Below, one piece after another: positions 1 through 9,500 of a DNA stretch of 64,000 bases. The position numbers and the translations under genes are program-made. The DNA lies in the NCBI GenBank assembly GCA_037893245.1, contig JBAIAA010000650.1:992001-1056000 (forward strand), given 5' to 3'. Under the pieces are notes generated by a model, which was not told the DNA's origin, made no database searches, and saw only the letters and a list, made by a program, of their open reading frames with translations. Origin of the DNA: Crossaster papposus. Its lineage: Eukaryota; Echinodermata; Asteroidea; Velatida; Solasteridae. The stretch's first letter is position 1. The number at the start of each line of letters is the position of its first letter.

Positions 1-462
1 ATTTTTCATCAATTTTTGTCTTGTGGATATGAAATATTTTGCTCGAGTAATTGTGGAGGCGATAACAGACCAGGAGTGTTCAATCATTTCTCTGACGTTA
101 CAACTTCCTTTCATAACGTGGAATTTCTCTTATAACAAACTTGCTTCTCTATAAGAACTAATATTTTGCTTAACCAGTTCGCGCCGGATGACGTATATAA
201 ACGCAAAGTTTCCCCCAGATTCAAAACGGATGACTCATAAACATGCCCCGAGCAAGGCCGGAAATGTCTGTCAGCAGCGAGCAAGGCGGGAAATGCGTGG
301 GTGTGCTTCCCGGTACTATCGGCCTGAACCCGCCTCGGATCGAGTTTTGTTTAAAATAATCCCGCGCGTCGTCTCGGTGATGTTAAAATAATCCCTGTGG
401 TTAAAAAAGAAGAACCTAATCATCTTTTTTCAATCTCCTTTTTAAAAATTGCTTCCTAACAG
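1..462 (+). other. 3' part of a CCT8 intron
   Basis: This stretch precedes the first recognisable CCT8 exon and ends in a usable acceptor (pyrimidine-rich, AG at 461-462). It has no reading frame resembling chaperonin. I read it as the end of the intron before the first visible exon; the N-terminal half of CCT8 must lie to the left of the window. Confidence 0.7.
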
Positions 463-2544
463 CAAATCAAATCCATCGCGGACGCCGGCATCAGCGTGGT
501 CGTCGCGGGCGGGAAGATCGGTGACATGGCGCTTCACTTCCTGAACAAGTACAATATCATGGCGGTGCGGCTGAACTCCAAATGGGAACTGCGGCGGTTG
601 GGCCGCGTGGTCGCAGCCACGGCACTGCCGCGACTCACCGCGCCGACCAACCAGGAGATGGGACACTGCGATCACGTCTTTATATCCGAAGTCGGCGACA
701 CGTCGGTGATCATTTTCAAACAAGGTGAGAAGTCTTTTGTGAGTGATCCATGATTGCCATTCTTCGGAAGAAGGAGGGGGAGGTTTGTTTTTTTCTGGTT
801 GTGTTAAAGGTAGGATACACCATTGATAATTGCTTGAATTATCAGGAATGAATGGATTTGGGGGGTAATATTTTATAGTAAATATTTGTATTTTTTTTTT
901 TAATTTTAATGTTATTTTTTGCCACCTTCATTTGTCATTGCAGATAATGAAGAGAGCAGTATCTCCACCATCGTAATCCGAGGATCCACCGAAAACCTGA
1001 TGGACGACATCGAACGTGCAGTCGATGACGGGGTCAACACTTTCAAGGCACTCACAAAGGTATTGACACCAACTACACGTGTTTAACTACAGGTTACTGG
1101 ACTGTTATCAAAAAAGGGGTAATCTTGCATCTATCCAAGATTTGTGGTGGTGGCTTTCGTTGAGCCCCAACAGCCGAAGACAACACTGCTACAAATACTT
1201 TAATAATGATATATACGAGTTCTGCTATTCCTTACCTTGTCACGAATTTGTATCGGCACAACGCTGCAAGTTCCCCGCACACATAACTAAATCAGATCGA
1301 TACTAATAGAGTACAACTTTTACAATTGATGATTGGTTTTGGTTTTTTTTTGCAGGATGCGCGTTTGATTCCAGGAGGTGGTGCCACCGAGATCGAACTT
1401 GCCAAGCGGTTAGCGTCCTACGGCGAGACCATCCCCGGTCTGTCGCAGTACGCCATCAAGCAGTACTCGAAGGCCTTCGAGGCTATCCCGAGGGCGCTGT
1501 CCGAGAATGCCGGGGTCAAGGCAACAGAGGTCATGTCCAAGTTGTACGCGGCCCACCAGGAGGGGCAACAGAACACTGGATTTGATATCGAGGTGAGGAG
1601 TCATTAGAAACTCGGGGTAACTTCATTGCCTGAGGGCACATAACGTGCCTTAAACAGGTTGCAGCTGAGTTCAGCGATTCAGCCTCTTCTTTTAGAATGA
1701 TTAACTTCCTCCATTTTTGGGGGGGTTACAGGATTTTGAACACGTTTCCCTATAAAATGGCCCTCGGCTTATCCCAGATAAAATGAGATCACTTTTTAAA
1801 AAGCCGGAAAATTTCCTTTGTTGGAAGTGGGTTCTGCAGATGTTCCAAACAAAATTGAAGCAAAGTTTATGAATAGCTGTTCACGTTTACAGAATCTCTT
1901 TAAAATTGCCCCCAAAATAAACGGCAATTTACTTGAACCTACACTGTGGACTGTACCAAAAAAAATTAAGAGATTTGTGAGAAAATGACACTGAAAATAA
2001 AAAGCACTGCGCGGATTTCCAAGGTTGTCGGTTACGACTGTAATTGTCAACTGAAGTTTCTTTTAACAAAGTTTTAAAATTAATTTGTCTGTTTTTCTTT
2101 TCCGAAGGCGGAAGGCGCCGAAGTCAAGGATATGTTGAAAGCCAACGTGGTGGACATTTACTTGACCAAATACTGGGGGATTAAACTGGCCACGAGCGCA
2201 GCTGTCACGGTGCTACGAGTCGACCAGGTAAGATACAAGGGCAGAAAAGTCCAAAAACTTGTAATAGAAAAGTCCGACATGCTATCGTCAGCGCCCAATT
2301 TTGTGATACTGCTAAGCAGATTTGTGTTTGCGGATTTTTTTGAAAATTTATCGGGGCGTGTTCCCGTTTTGTGCATTTCATTGTTCTTCAAGATTACTGA
2401 TGATGCAAAGGATCTATTCTTGAAGAATGGGTTACAATTTTAATTTGATTTGTGGTCTTATCATGTTTCCAGATTATCATGGCCAAGCCGGCAGGAGGGC
2501 CCAAACCCCCCAAGCAAGGTGGAATGGACCAGGACGACGATTAG
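463..2544 (+). CDS. CCT8: T-complex protein 1 subunit theta (CCT8), C-terminal half, 5 exons, 5'-truncated by window edge
   Basis: Theta subunit of the cytosolic group II chaperonin TRiC/CCT, the ATP-driven double ring that folds actin, tubulin and other proteins. Exons: 463-724, 944-1059, 1356-1592, 2108-2227 and 2473-2544, all with AG acceptors and GT donors. The joined frame gives 268 residues to the TAG stop, matching roughly the last half of the ~548-residue family. Visible landmarks in order: apical-domain segment NKYNIMAVRLNSKWELRRL, then EMGHCD and SEVGDTSV, DDIERAVDDGVNTFK, the equatorial IPGGGATEIELAKRL motif, SYGETIPGLSQYAIK, and the conserved C-terminal LRVDQIIMAKPAGGPKPP followed by an acidic tail. 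No break or frameshift is seen. The 3' end faces the GTF2E1 3' end. A partial MITE lies in the intron at 804-882. The start codon is outside the window. Orthology is recalled from the human protein, not searched. Confidence 0.96.
804..882 (-). repeat. Partial TTAA-bounded MITE (family of 35666-36053) in a CCT8 intron
   Basis: Begins TTAAAGGTAGGATACACCAT. It continues as the reverse complement of the right end of the element at 35666-36053, including the GGGGGGT and TTTTATAGTAAATATT segments. Only about 80 bp is recognisable; the other terminus is absent or decayed. Confidence 0.75.
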
Positions 2545-2550
2545 AATCAG

Positions 2551-2556
2551 AATAAA
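2551..2556 (+). terminator. Proximal AATAAA poly(A) signal of CCT8
   Basis: AATAAA only 6 bp after the CCT8 stop codon. It could give a very short 3' UTR. A second AATAAA lies 626 bp further on, so it is uncertain which is used. Confidence 0.4.
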
Positions 2557-3176
2557 ACATTGTTATCCAAAAAAGTTGTCAGTAATTGTCAGAATATGTA
2601 ACAGTTTATTGTTCACTGTTTTGTGGGGTTAAATTAAAGGGGTTGCAACACTTGTAACAAAATGTTCTGTTGTTACTTATCTGGCCGGCCGTTTTATCAG
2701 TCTGCAAAGTGTCTCTTTAATGTTCACCATTTGGGGATCAGAACAGAAAAAAATGTTTAACGGAGCATGGCTGTTGTACTATTATGGCCATTTACAAAAC
2801 TCGGCTCAGCGTTGTCCTGGGCTTGCAATGTACATGGAAACCAATTGGAGCCAAAGTTGAACCCAAGTTTTGAAAAAAAACAATAGGGTTGTAACAAAGA
2901 GCTGAACTGGAACTTAAATTTCGAAAATGGCCTTTGTACATTTAAAGCGGCTTGTGGTAAAAAGCAACACTTTTATAAAAATGATTTGTTTCTATTAAAG
3001 CCAATTACAAGATATTATGTGTGCAGCAAGTTGAATGCGCCTTGTACCGTATAAACATATAAATGTTACAGAAAACACGCACCATTGTGCAATTCTAGAG
3101 CTATTTGGGAATATGAGAGAACATTGTTGATGTCCTGTTTAAAAAAAAAGTAAACATTTTGACAAAATGTACCTGG

Positions 3177-3182
3177 AATAAA
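3177..3182 (+). terminator. Distal AATAAA poly(A) signal of CCT8
   Basis: AATAAA about 630 bp past the CCT8 stop, in an AT-rich 3' UTR-like stretch and shortly before the opposing GTF2E1 signal. A G/T-rich run (TGTTTTTGTTTTTTT) about 30 bp downstream fits a downstream element. Confidence 0.5.
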
Positions 3183-3286
3183 AACTATCTGCATCAAATC
3201 TTTGAGTGCCGTGTTTTTGTTTTTTTAAATACCCATAAAATGTGTTTTTGAAATGGACTGCATGACCATGCCTTTATATCCTTCAT

Positions 3287-3292
3287 TTTATT
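3287..3292 (-). terminator. AATAAA poly(A) signal of GTF2E1
   Basis: TTTATT on +, i.e. AATAAA on the GTF2E1 strand, 228 bp downstream of its stop codon. This is the first full-consensus signal I found past that stop. Confidence 0.5.
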
Positions 3293-3519
3293 TGTTTGCT
3301 TGATCTTATCTTTCATTCAATATCAGATATTTCTATCCTTGAAGATCAACCCAAAGCGGCAGCTTTTTGCCCACTGAGTATAAACCCTAAACTTGGACTC
3401 TTGAGTGTTTGGTCTTCACGATCTATGCATTTTTATAAACTGCTTTTTGGTTTCCAGAATATTTTGAAACCGTCATTACTTTTGCCAATTTGAGTTTCAA
3501 GGCAATTCTCTTAAACAGT

Positions 3520-5496
3520 TTAGTCGTACATTGCCGCATAGGCCTCCTGTCCCATTTTGATGTAAGTCTCTTTTTCTAACGGCGTCATCTGTGCCACGAG
3601 ATCGTCGGTGATGTCTTGGAAGGGCACCGTGCGTCCCCCGACCGACACCATCACGTCATCTTCTTCTTCGTCCTCTTCGTCCCCGCTATCCATCTCTACG
3701 GTGTGCGTGATCGGGGCAGAGCGGACCGACGGGGCAGAGCGCACCGACGGGCCGAAGTTGAAATCATCATCGGACCCGCTGGCATCGCTCTCCGCGTCGC
3801 TCTCGCCATCGCCCGGGACAACGACCTGGCTCCCGGACTTTCTCTCATGCGCCAGCAAGGCACGGATGATCTCCTCCGACTCTTTGTTCTTGGTCGATTT
3901 CCCTGCAGTGGAAGTCCCTGCCTGGGCCGGCCCGGGCTTGTTGGCAGACGTCGACGTCTCGGTTGAAGCGCCTTCGACGGTGCTTTCCATCAGCCACACC
4001 GGGCGTTCTCGCACCGCGGCTTTTTTAGCCTTGTCCTTCTGCGACTCCTCCCCGACGTTGATGGTGATCTGCTGGTCGTACATCTCAAAGCCCAGATTCC
4101 TGGACGAGTCTCCGCTCCACGTGTTGTGTGGACCGCTCGCACCTCTTGCACTTGGTCTGGAAAAGTAAATGAACGGGGTAATAATGATAACACTGATAAT
4201 TAGCAGGGCATTCTTTGGACAAACTCAAGAAACTGTCTGTGAAGAGTCCATCACAAATCACAAGCTATTCAAATGAACCAAGGGCCCTTCTTTGTTACTA
4301 TTCCCCCGTCTTTACCTGGGATGGACTTTGACCACAGTTTTGATACCTTCTGGTTATAGCAATGCCTACCTTTTGTTTTCGTTGGCTGCAGACGGAGTCG
4401 GTTCTAGGAGCGCCTTGGATAGTTTGATGTGCTCGACCGACTTTAGCAAGTCGAAGATGGGCTTCATCTGCTCATTGAAGATGGCAATCTGCATGTAGGC
4501 ATCTTTCTCGGGCGTGGCACTTTCATCCTCGTGCACCTATTAGCGAAAGAAAAAGAAACAAAAAAGAGAATTTCTCCAACTGTTGTATTTGAGACCATGA
4601 GACCAGTTTTATGCACCACCCAAGATCGGCGCAATATGGTCACTATCCTCGTAATTACAGGTACCCATTTATACTCCTGGCTGGAAAGAGGCAACGGTGG
4701 TAAAGTGTCTTGCCCAAGAACACAAACCCCATCAGGATGCTAAACTGTTCTGGCCGTAAGGAAGGAAGGGGTTTGTTTAGTCACCTGACCCACCCTAAAA
4801 TCCCCCTCACATCAGTACCTACCTCTGTCCCACAATACGTGCAGTACAGCTGCCCTGTGAGTATGTCCATCAGTTTCCCCGCATCAAACTCGTTGAACTC
4901 TTTGGTGCACTTCGGGCATTTGAAGAGTGCCTTGCAGGTGGAGTCTCGCTCCTTGCTCTCAATCTTCTGCCGCATCCTGTCTAGCTTGTACTTGACAACA
5001 TCGACGAAGACCTGCGATTGGAACGCGAAATGAAACCACAGTTTATAACTAAAGGTAAACGGCAAATTGAGCTTTGGAAACGTAAGGCTTCATCCAGACT
5101 TCGACTTGACCTTGTAGTTGATAAAGTAGTAGTTGTGTCGGTTGGTCCGTCCATCTGGCTGGGTCTCCACTCGCATGGTCTGCTTGATGAGCTTGTCATT
5201 CTTGAGTCTGTTGATGTAGATGCGCAACTGCTTCTTGTCAAATTTGAGAAGGTCTGCCATATCATCCTCCTGTGAAACGAAGATAAGATAAAATAAGATA
5301 TAGATAAGCTAAGATAAAATTGTCATAAAACCTGCCAGAGTTGGGGGGGGGAGGGGGGGGGGGGGGGGGGGGGGGGGGGAGGGGGGGGAGGGGGGGGGGG
5401 GGGGGGGGAGGGGGGGGGGGGGGGGGGGGGGGAGGGGGGGGAGGGGGGGGGGGGGGGGGGGAGGGGGGGGGGGGGGGGGGAGGGGGGGGGGGGGGG

Positions 5497-5537
<41 letters not shown>

Positions 5538-6067
5538 GGGGAGGGGGGGGGGGGGGGGGGGGGGGGGGAGGGGGGAGGGGGGGGGGGGAGGGGGGAGGGG
5601 GGGGGGCCTTTATATAAGCGGTTCATTCTCAGAACTTGCCAGAAACTATCACAAGGTTGCTTGTGTGGGACTCAAACCCAAGACATGCTGCTTGCTGGTA
5701 AAACTGTCTAAGTAGTTTTATGAGCTTAGCAAAACAACCAGTCTAACGTTTACTGTTGAAACTTTAGTCCATTGATTATATTTGTTCTAGGGTAAAACAT
5801 ACCCTGTCTGATGAGGGTCTATGGCTAGCCTGTTCCCAAGCAGTTATAATGTGCATAAGACCTAGCCAAAACTAGCTTTAGGGTGAGAGATTTAGACACG
5901 GCTATACCGACCTTTACAATGGGATTGCGCACGAGAATATCCATGATCAGGGCATGCTCAATGGTGTAGAAGCCACGGATGATGAATCGCGCCAGTCGCT
6001 TGAGTTCATCTGGGACCTCATCAGTGAGGACCGATGGCTCGGTGATGGTTGCCGCTGGAGGATTCAT
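3520..6067 (-). CDS. GTF2E1: General transcription factor IIE subunit 1 (TFIIE alpha), complete, 5 exons
   Basis: Large subunit of TFIIE, which joins the RNA polymerase II pre-initiation complex, recruits TFIIH and stimulates its helicase and kinase. Exons on the minus strand: 6067-5912, 5269-5111, 5011-4823, 4536-4370 and 4156-3520. Their sum is 1308 bp, giving 435 residues, close to human 439. Residues ~15-105 form the winged-helix region ([20 protein letters not shown], then [15 protein letters not shown] and [10 protein letters not shown]). The zinc ribbon is C137-x2-C140 and C162-x2-C165 with x21 between the pairs, as in human. [20 protein letters not shown] follows, then a Ser/Asp/Glu-rich acidic region and the conserved C-terminus [21 protein letters not shown]. 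The Met at 6067 starts the family-typical N-terminus. Intron 1 holds the long poly-G/poly-C tract (5343-5606). The gene is head-to-head with RABL3. Exon joins are inferred from splice signals and homology. Confidence 0.96.
4690..4725 (+). repeat. Fragment of a dispersed repeat in a GTF2E1 intron
   Basis: The segment GGTGGTAAAGTGTCTTGCCC followed by AAGAACACAAA closely resembles part of the 60-bp tandem unit at 28609-28953 (GGTGAAGTATCATGCTC then AAGAACACAAA). It is probably a remnant of the same dispersed element. Its full extent is unclear. Confidence 0.5.
5343..5606. repeat. 264-bp near-pure poly-G tract (poly-C on the transcribed sense strand) in GTF2E1 intron 1
   Basis: Almost uninterrupted G on +, with single A residues every ~8-30 bases, so strictly purine on + and pyrimidine on -. 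GTF2E1 is transcribed so that its RNA is C-rich here. The + strand is an obvious G-quadruplex former and the duplex could form a triplex. The long glycine-rich and proline-rich reading frames across it are compositional artefacts. Its exact length in the assembly is unreliable. Confidence 0.95.
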
Positions 6068-6500
6068 GATGAGTGTTTAGATCTGCGCACGAGGCTGCTG
6101 TATTACAGAATAAAGAAAGATTTCCTTCTGAACTGAATTTTATTTAGACAAATGAGCCCCAGTCAGCAATATTTATTAATGATGGACTGATAAAAATCAC
6201 GAAAATTGAACTTTTTTACAAAGTATTTTTCAATAAAAACTATCCGCTACACAGTTTTTCCGGAATTTGCCTGCAAAAATCATTTAAAAAATCTTTAAAT
6301 ATTTTTTTTAAGGAAAAAGGGAGGACAGCTGAGGTTTAATATAATTTAAACAAATTCCATAATTTACAAGCGATGAAGAAAAACAAGCAACCAAAATCAA
6401 ACAAGCAATTATTTTTAACTGAATAGTCTGGTGCTCATATATAATTGCCCAACTCTATACATAACGTCTGGCAGCCACGCAGACAACTGTGCAGCACAAA
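6068..6500. promoter_or_regulatory. Putative bidirectional promoter between GTF2E1 and RABL3
   Basis: 433 bp separate the two divergent start codons, so the 5' UTRs and both promoters must lie here unless there are remote 5' exons. A palindromic ETS-type site, TTCCGGAA, is at 6258-6265. ETS sites are common in TATA-less housekeeping bidirectional promoters. No convincing TATA box was recognised. The RABL3 start has a good context (A at -3, G at +4). Confidence 0.65.
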
Positions 6501-9500
6501 ATGGCTACAACAGATTTGGAGAAAGTTCGCGTGGTTGTTGTTGGAGATTCGGGTGAGAAATTTACTTATTTTGAATAAAAATGTAGATGGTCTTCAAGAT
6601 GTATAAACGTCAGGGCTCTTTTTGAAAATTAAAATGGTCAAATTGTCTGTATATTTACCTCGTAAATTAGCACCGTATTTCGGTTAAAACAACATCCATG
6701 TTTTCTTTTCAGTTGAGGGCGCTATAACAAGTACACGTACGTATGCTCTCAAGTTCAAGTTGCATGCAGTGTCTGGCGCTGGCAACTCACAAAGGGTGGC
6801 GGGGGGGGCGGGGGGGGGGGGCTAGTTCAGTTTGACACAGTTTAACGTCAGCTGGTTAAATCAGTTTTTGAGGGTTTAATTACTTAAGCCTAGCCTACCA
6901 CCACCCGCAAATATTGTTATGCCCGCCCTGATTTATAAAATAATATATATATATTTTTGTTAGGCTACATACAAAAAATTGATTGTTTCTCATCAGCGGC
7001 CGGGCCAATTTTTCGTGCCGGGTGGATATTTTTTTATATTTTATAAACAAAATATAAATACCGGACGCCCCGGTGTAAAACCACGCTGTTGAAAGCAATA
7101 ACAGTTAAAACTCACGCGGGCCAAGTGAATGTTTTTAGTGGCCATACATGTTCCAAGAGAAGCAAGCCGGAAAAATCTAAATCGACGGCGGACAGGAGAT
7201 CGGAGAAGCCGAGTATAATAGTAGTGAGAACGGTGTCTGTGGGCCTCTTTCATTAAAAAAACCTGGGGTGCTCAAAATTATACGGGAAAATAAATCGACT
7301 TAACTATATTTTTGTGTTTCTACCAACATTATTTGAGCTTTTATTCTATATGAAATGTGTGCATTGGTCAGTTTTGGAAAGTAAATCAACGAAAACAATT
7401 TGTAATTTAGATAAAGAATGCAATGTCCCAACGAAGTTTTTGTCAACTAGCGCAGTTTCACCCCCGCACGCGATGGCGCCCATACTATAACTGGGCGGTG
7501 GAAAACACCTGGGCCCAATTTCACGGCGCTGCTTAACAGTTAGCGGAAAAGTTGTGCTAACTTTAGCAGAAAAATTTGCTAACCTTAAGCGCTATTTCAC
7601 GGCTTTTTTGTGCTAACGTATGCGCGCGCATGGAGATTCTATTGTTACGTCACTGATTTAAGCAAATTTTTTCCGCCAGGTTAAGCGTGCCTTTTGCTGT
7701 GCTTACTGCTTACGGTCTCCATGAAATAGAAGGAGGCTCGGTTAGCAGAAAATCGTGTGCTTAGCAGCGCCGTGAAATTGGGCCCTGACGAGCTTCATAG
7801 ATTTCTGTGTAGAAAAACGCATTCTGGGTAGCGTACATGCTCTGCCGCGCAGCTGAGCCACGGAAGTAGTAACCTACGTTCGCAGGTCGCAACAAAAATT
7901 ATCCAATCAGAGCTAAATGCACATCAGCGCTTACCACCAACGCCCGGTTCATCAACATGTACATGTACATGTATGTGCGGTAGGCACGAACGAAACCAGC
8001 GCGCCTGTAGTTGTTTAGTCAGATACCGGTTTCAAAGATTCGGCGACATTTTTATTATATAAAATATAAAATATAAAATGCCCTGACGGACCATTTTTTC
8101 AAAAAGGTTCTGATGAGAAACAATTCATTTTTTTTATGTAGCCTTATTACATTTTTATAAGTTGGGCCTTGGCCTATTATTTATTTATATTTATACCAAA
8201 GAAAGCAGGATACTACATTTTTTTCGTTCTCTACAGGTGTAGGCAAGTCCTCTTTGGTTCATCTTATCTGCCGAGGTCACCCGAACCCCAGCCCTGGATG
8301 GACAATAGGCGCAGCGGTAGATGTCAAGGTGAGTTAAGAAAGGGTTGAGCGAACGATTTCCTGTGTCCAAAAAAATTATATTTGCTTTTTGAATTGGAAA
8401 TATTTTGTGGAAATATTTTGTGGAAATATTTTGTGGAAATGAAAAGAAACGAATATCCAAAAGATCTAAAACAGTCTGTTTTGTTACATTTTAAAGTAAA
8501 CAAAGAAATCGGCAAGGCGGGACTTGAACCTTTGACCACCGGAAAACCGGACCAGTGCTCTACCAACTGAGCTATCTTGCCCTATGTTGGCAGTTTCCCA
8601 AATTGTCTGTTTTGGAAAGAATTCCATATCTGGACATCATCCCAGTTCCTGTGTACAAAACCTAACAGTTGTGGGCCACGATAAAAAAGTATTGGTCAAG
8701 GAAGGTTTCTCATTCCTAAACAGTGTTTTCCAACCCAAAATTTATCAATCCATTGTGTTAAAGATGGGACCTCATTAGCTGATGTTCAGATATAGAATTC
8801 TTTCCAAAGATTTTAGTGATTTTGTCGCATCGCAGATTCATGAGTACAAAGAAGGCACGCCAGCTCAGAGGAGCTACTTCGTGGAATGCTGGGACATTGG
8901 CGGGTCAGTTAGTCATGCAAACAGCAGACATATCTTCTACAGTCCTGTCAACGGTAGGTTTCCCTCAACACCAATCCTCCAAAATCATTTAACCCTAACC
9001 CTGCCAAATCCAGCACAGTGCATCTGTGGTGACTGCTTGACCTTGCTGGACTCTGCACACAAGTCAATGTGACAAAGTATGCAATCTGTTGCGTCTGGCA
9101 GGGTTTCTAGCCAAAATACCTTGGAGGGTTAGGGTTAAAAGCCCCTCTGAGTTTCTGACGGATGTTGTGAGATTGAAGACTGTAGCACCAATCTGCTTTT
9201 GTTAGATTTCATAGTCGTAGTCCAACTGATTTTGAATAATAAAAAATCTAGCATTTCTAAGTCGAATTTGTTTTCTTTTTCTACAGGCATTATCCTAGTG
9301 CACGATCTAACCAACAAAAAATCTCATACGAACCTCCGATTATGGCTAAGCGAGGTGCTAAACAGAGATTCGGCTTACAGCTCAACAAAGAGCAGATCAA
9401 GTACAAGGTAAGGCCGTGTCTGAAATGAGCTTTCTAGAGCTACGGCTACAGCTATTGTCAGCCTGCTCATGCGTAGTTGTAATGGGTGAACACCTAGACA

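Larger units (their letters stand above)
2545..3519. other. Convergent 3' UTR/intergenic stretch between CCT8 and GTF2E1
   Basis: AT-rich, with no conserved reading frame. It carries CCT8 poly(A) signals on + (2551-2556, 3177-3182) and a GTF2E1 signal on - (3287-3292). The genes therefore converge tail-to-tail with about 100 bp between the distal signals. Confidence 0.7.

Noticed and set aside
3608..4168. 186-codon frame on + opposite GTF2E1
   Set aside because: It is the antisense shadow of the GTF2E1 last exon, which has clear family similarity.
5309..5715. Long glycine-rich and proline-rich open frames
   Set aside because: They are translations of the poly-G/poly-C tract inside the GTF2E1 intron.
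8508..8583. Functional tRNA gene
   Set aside because: A- and B-boxes are present, but the T-stem is largely unpaired, the anticodon stem is mismatched and a base is missing near the acceptor stem.
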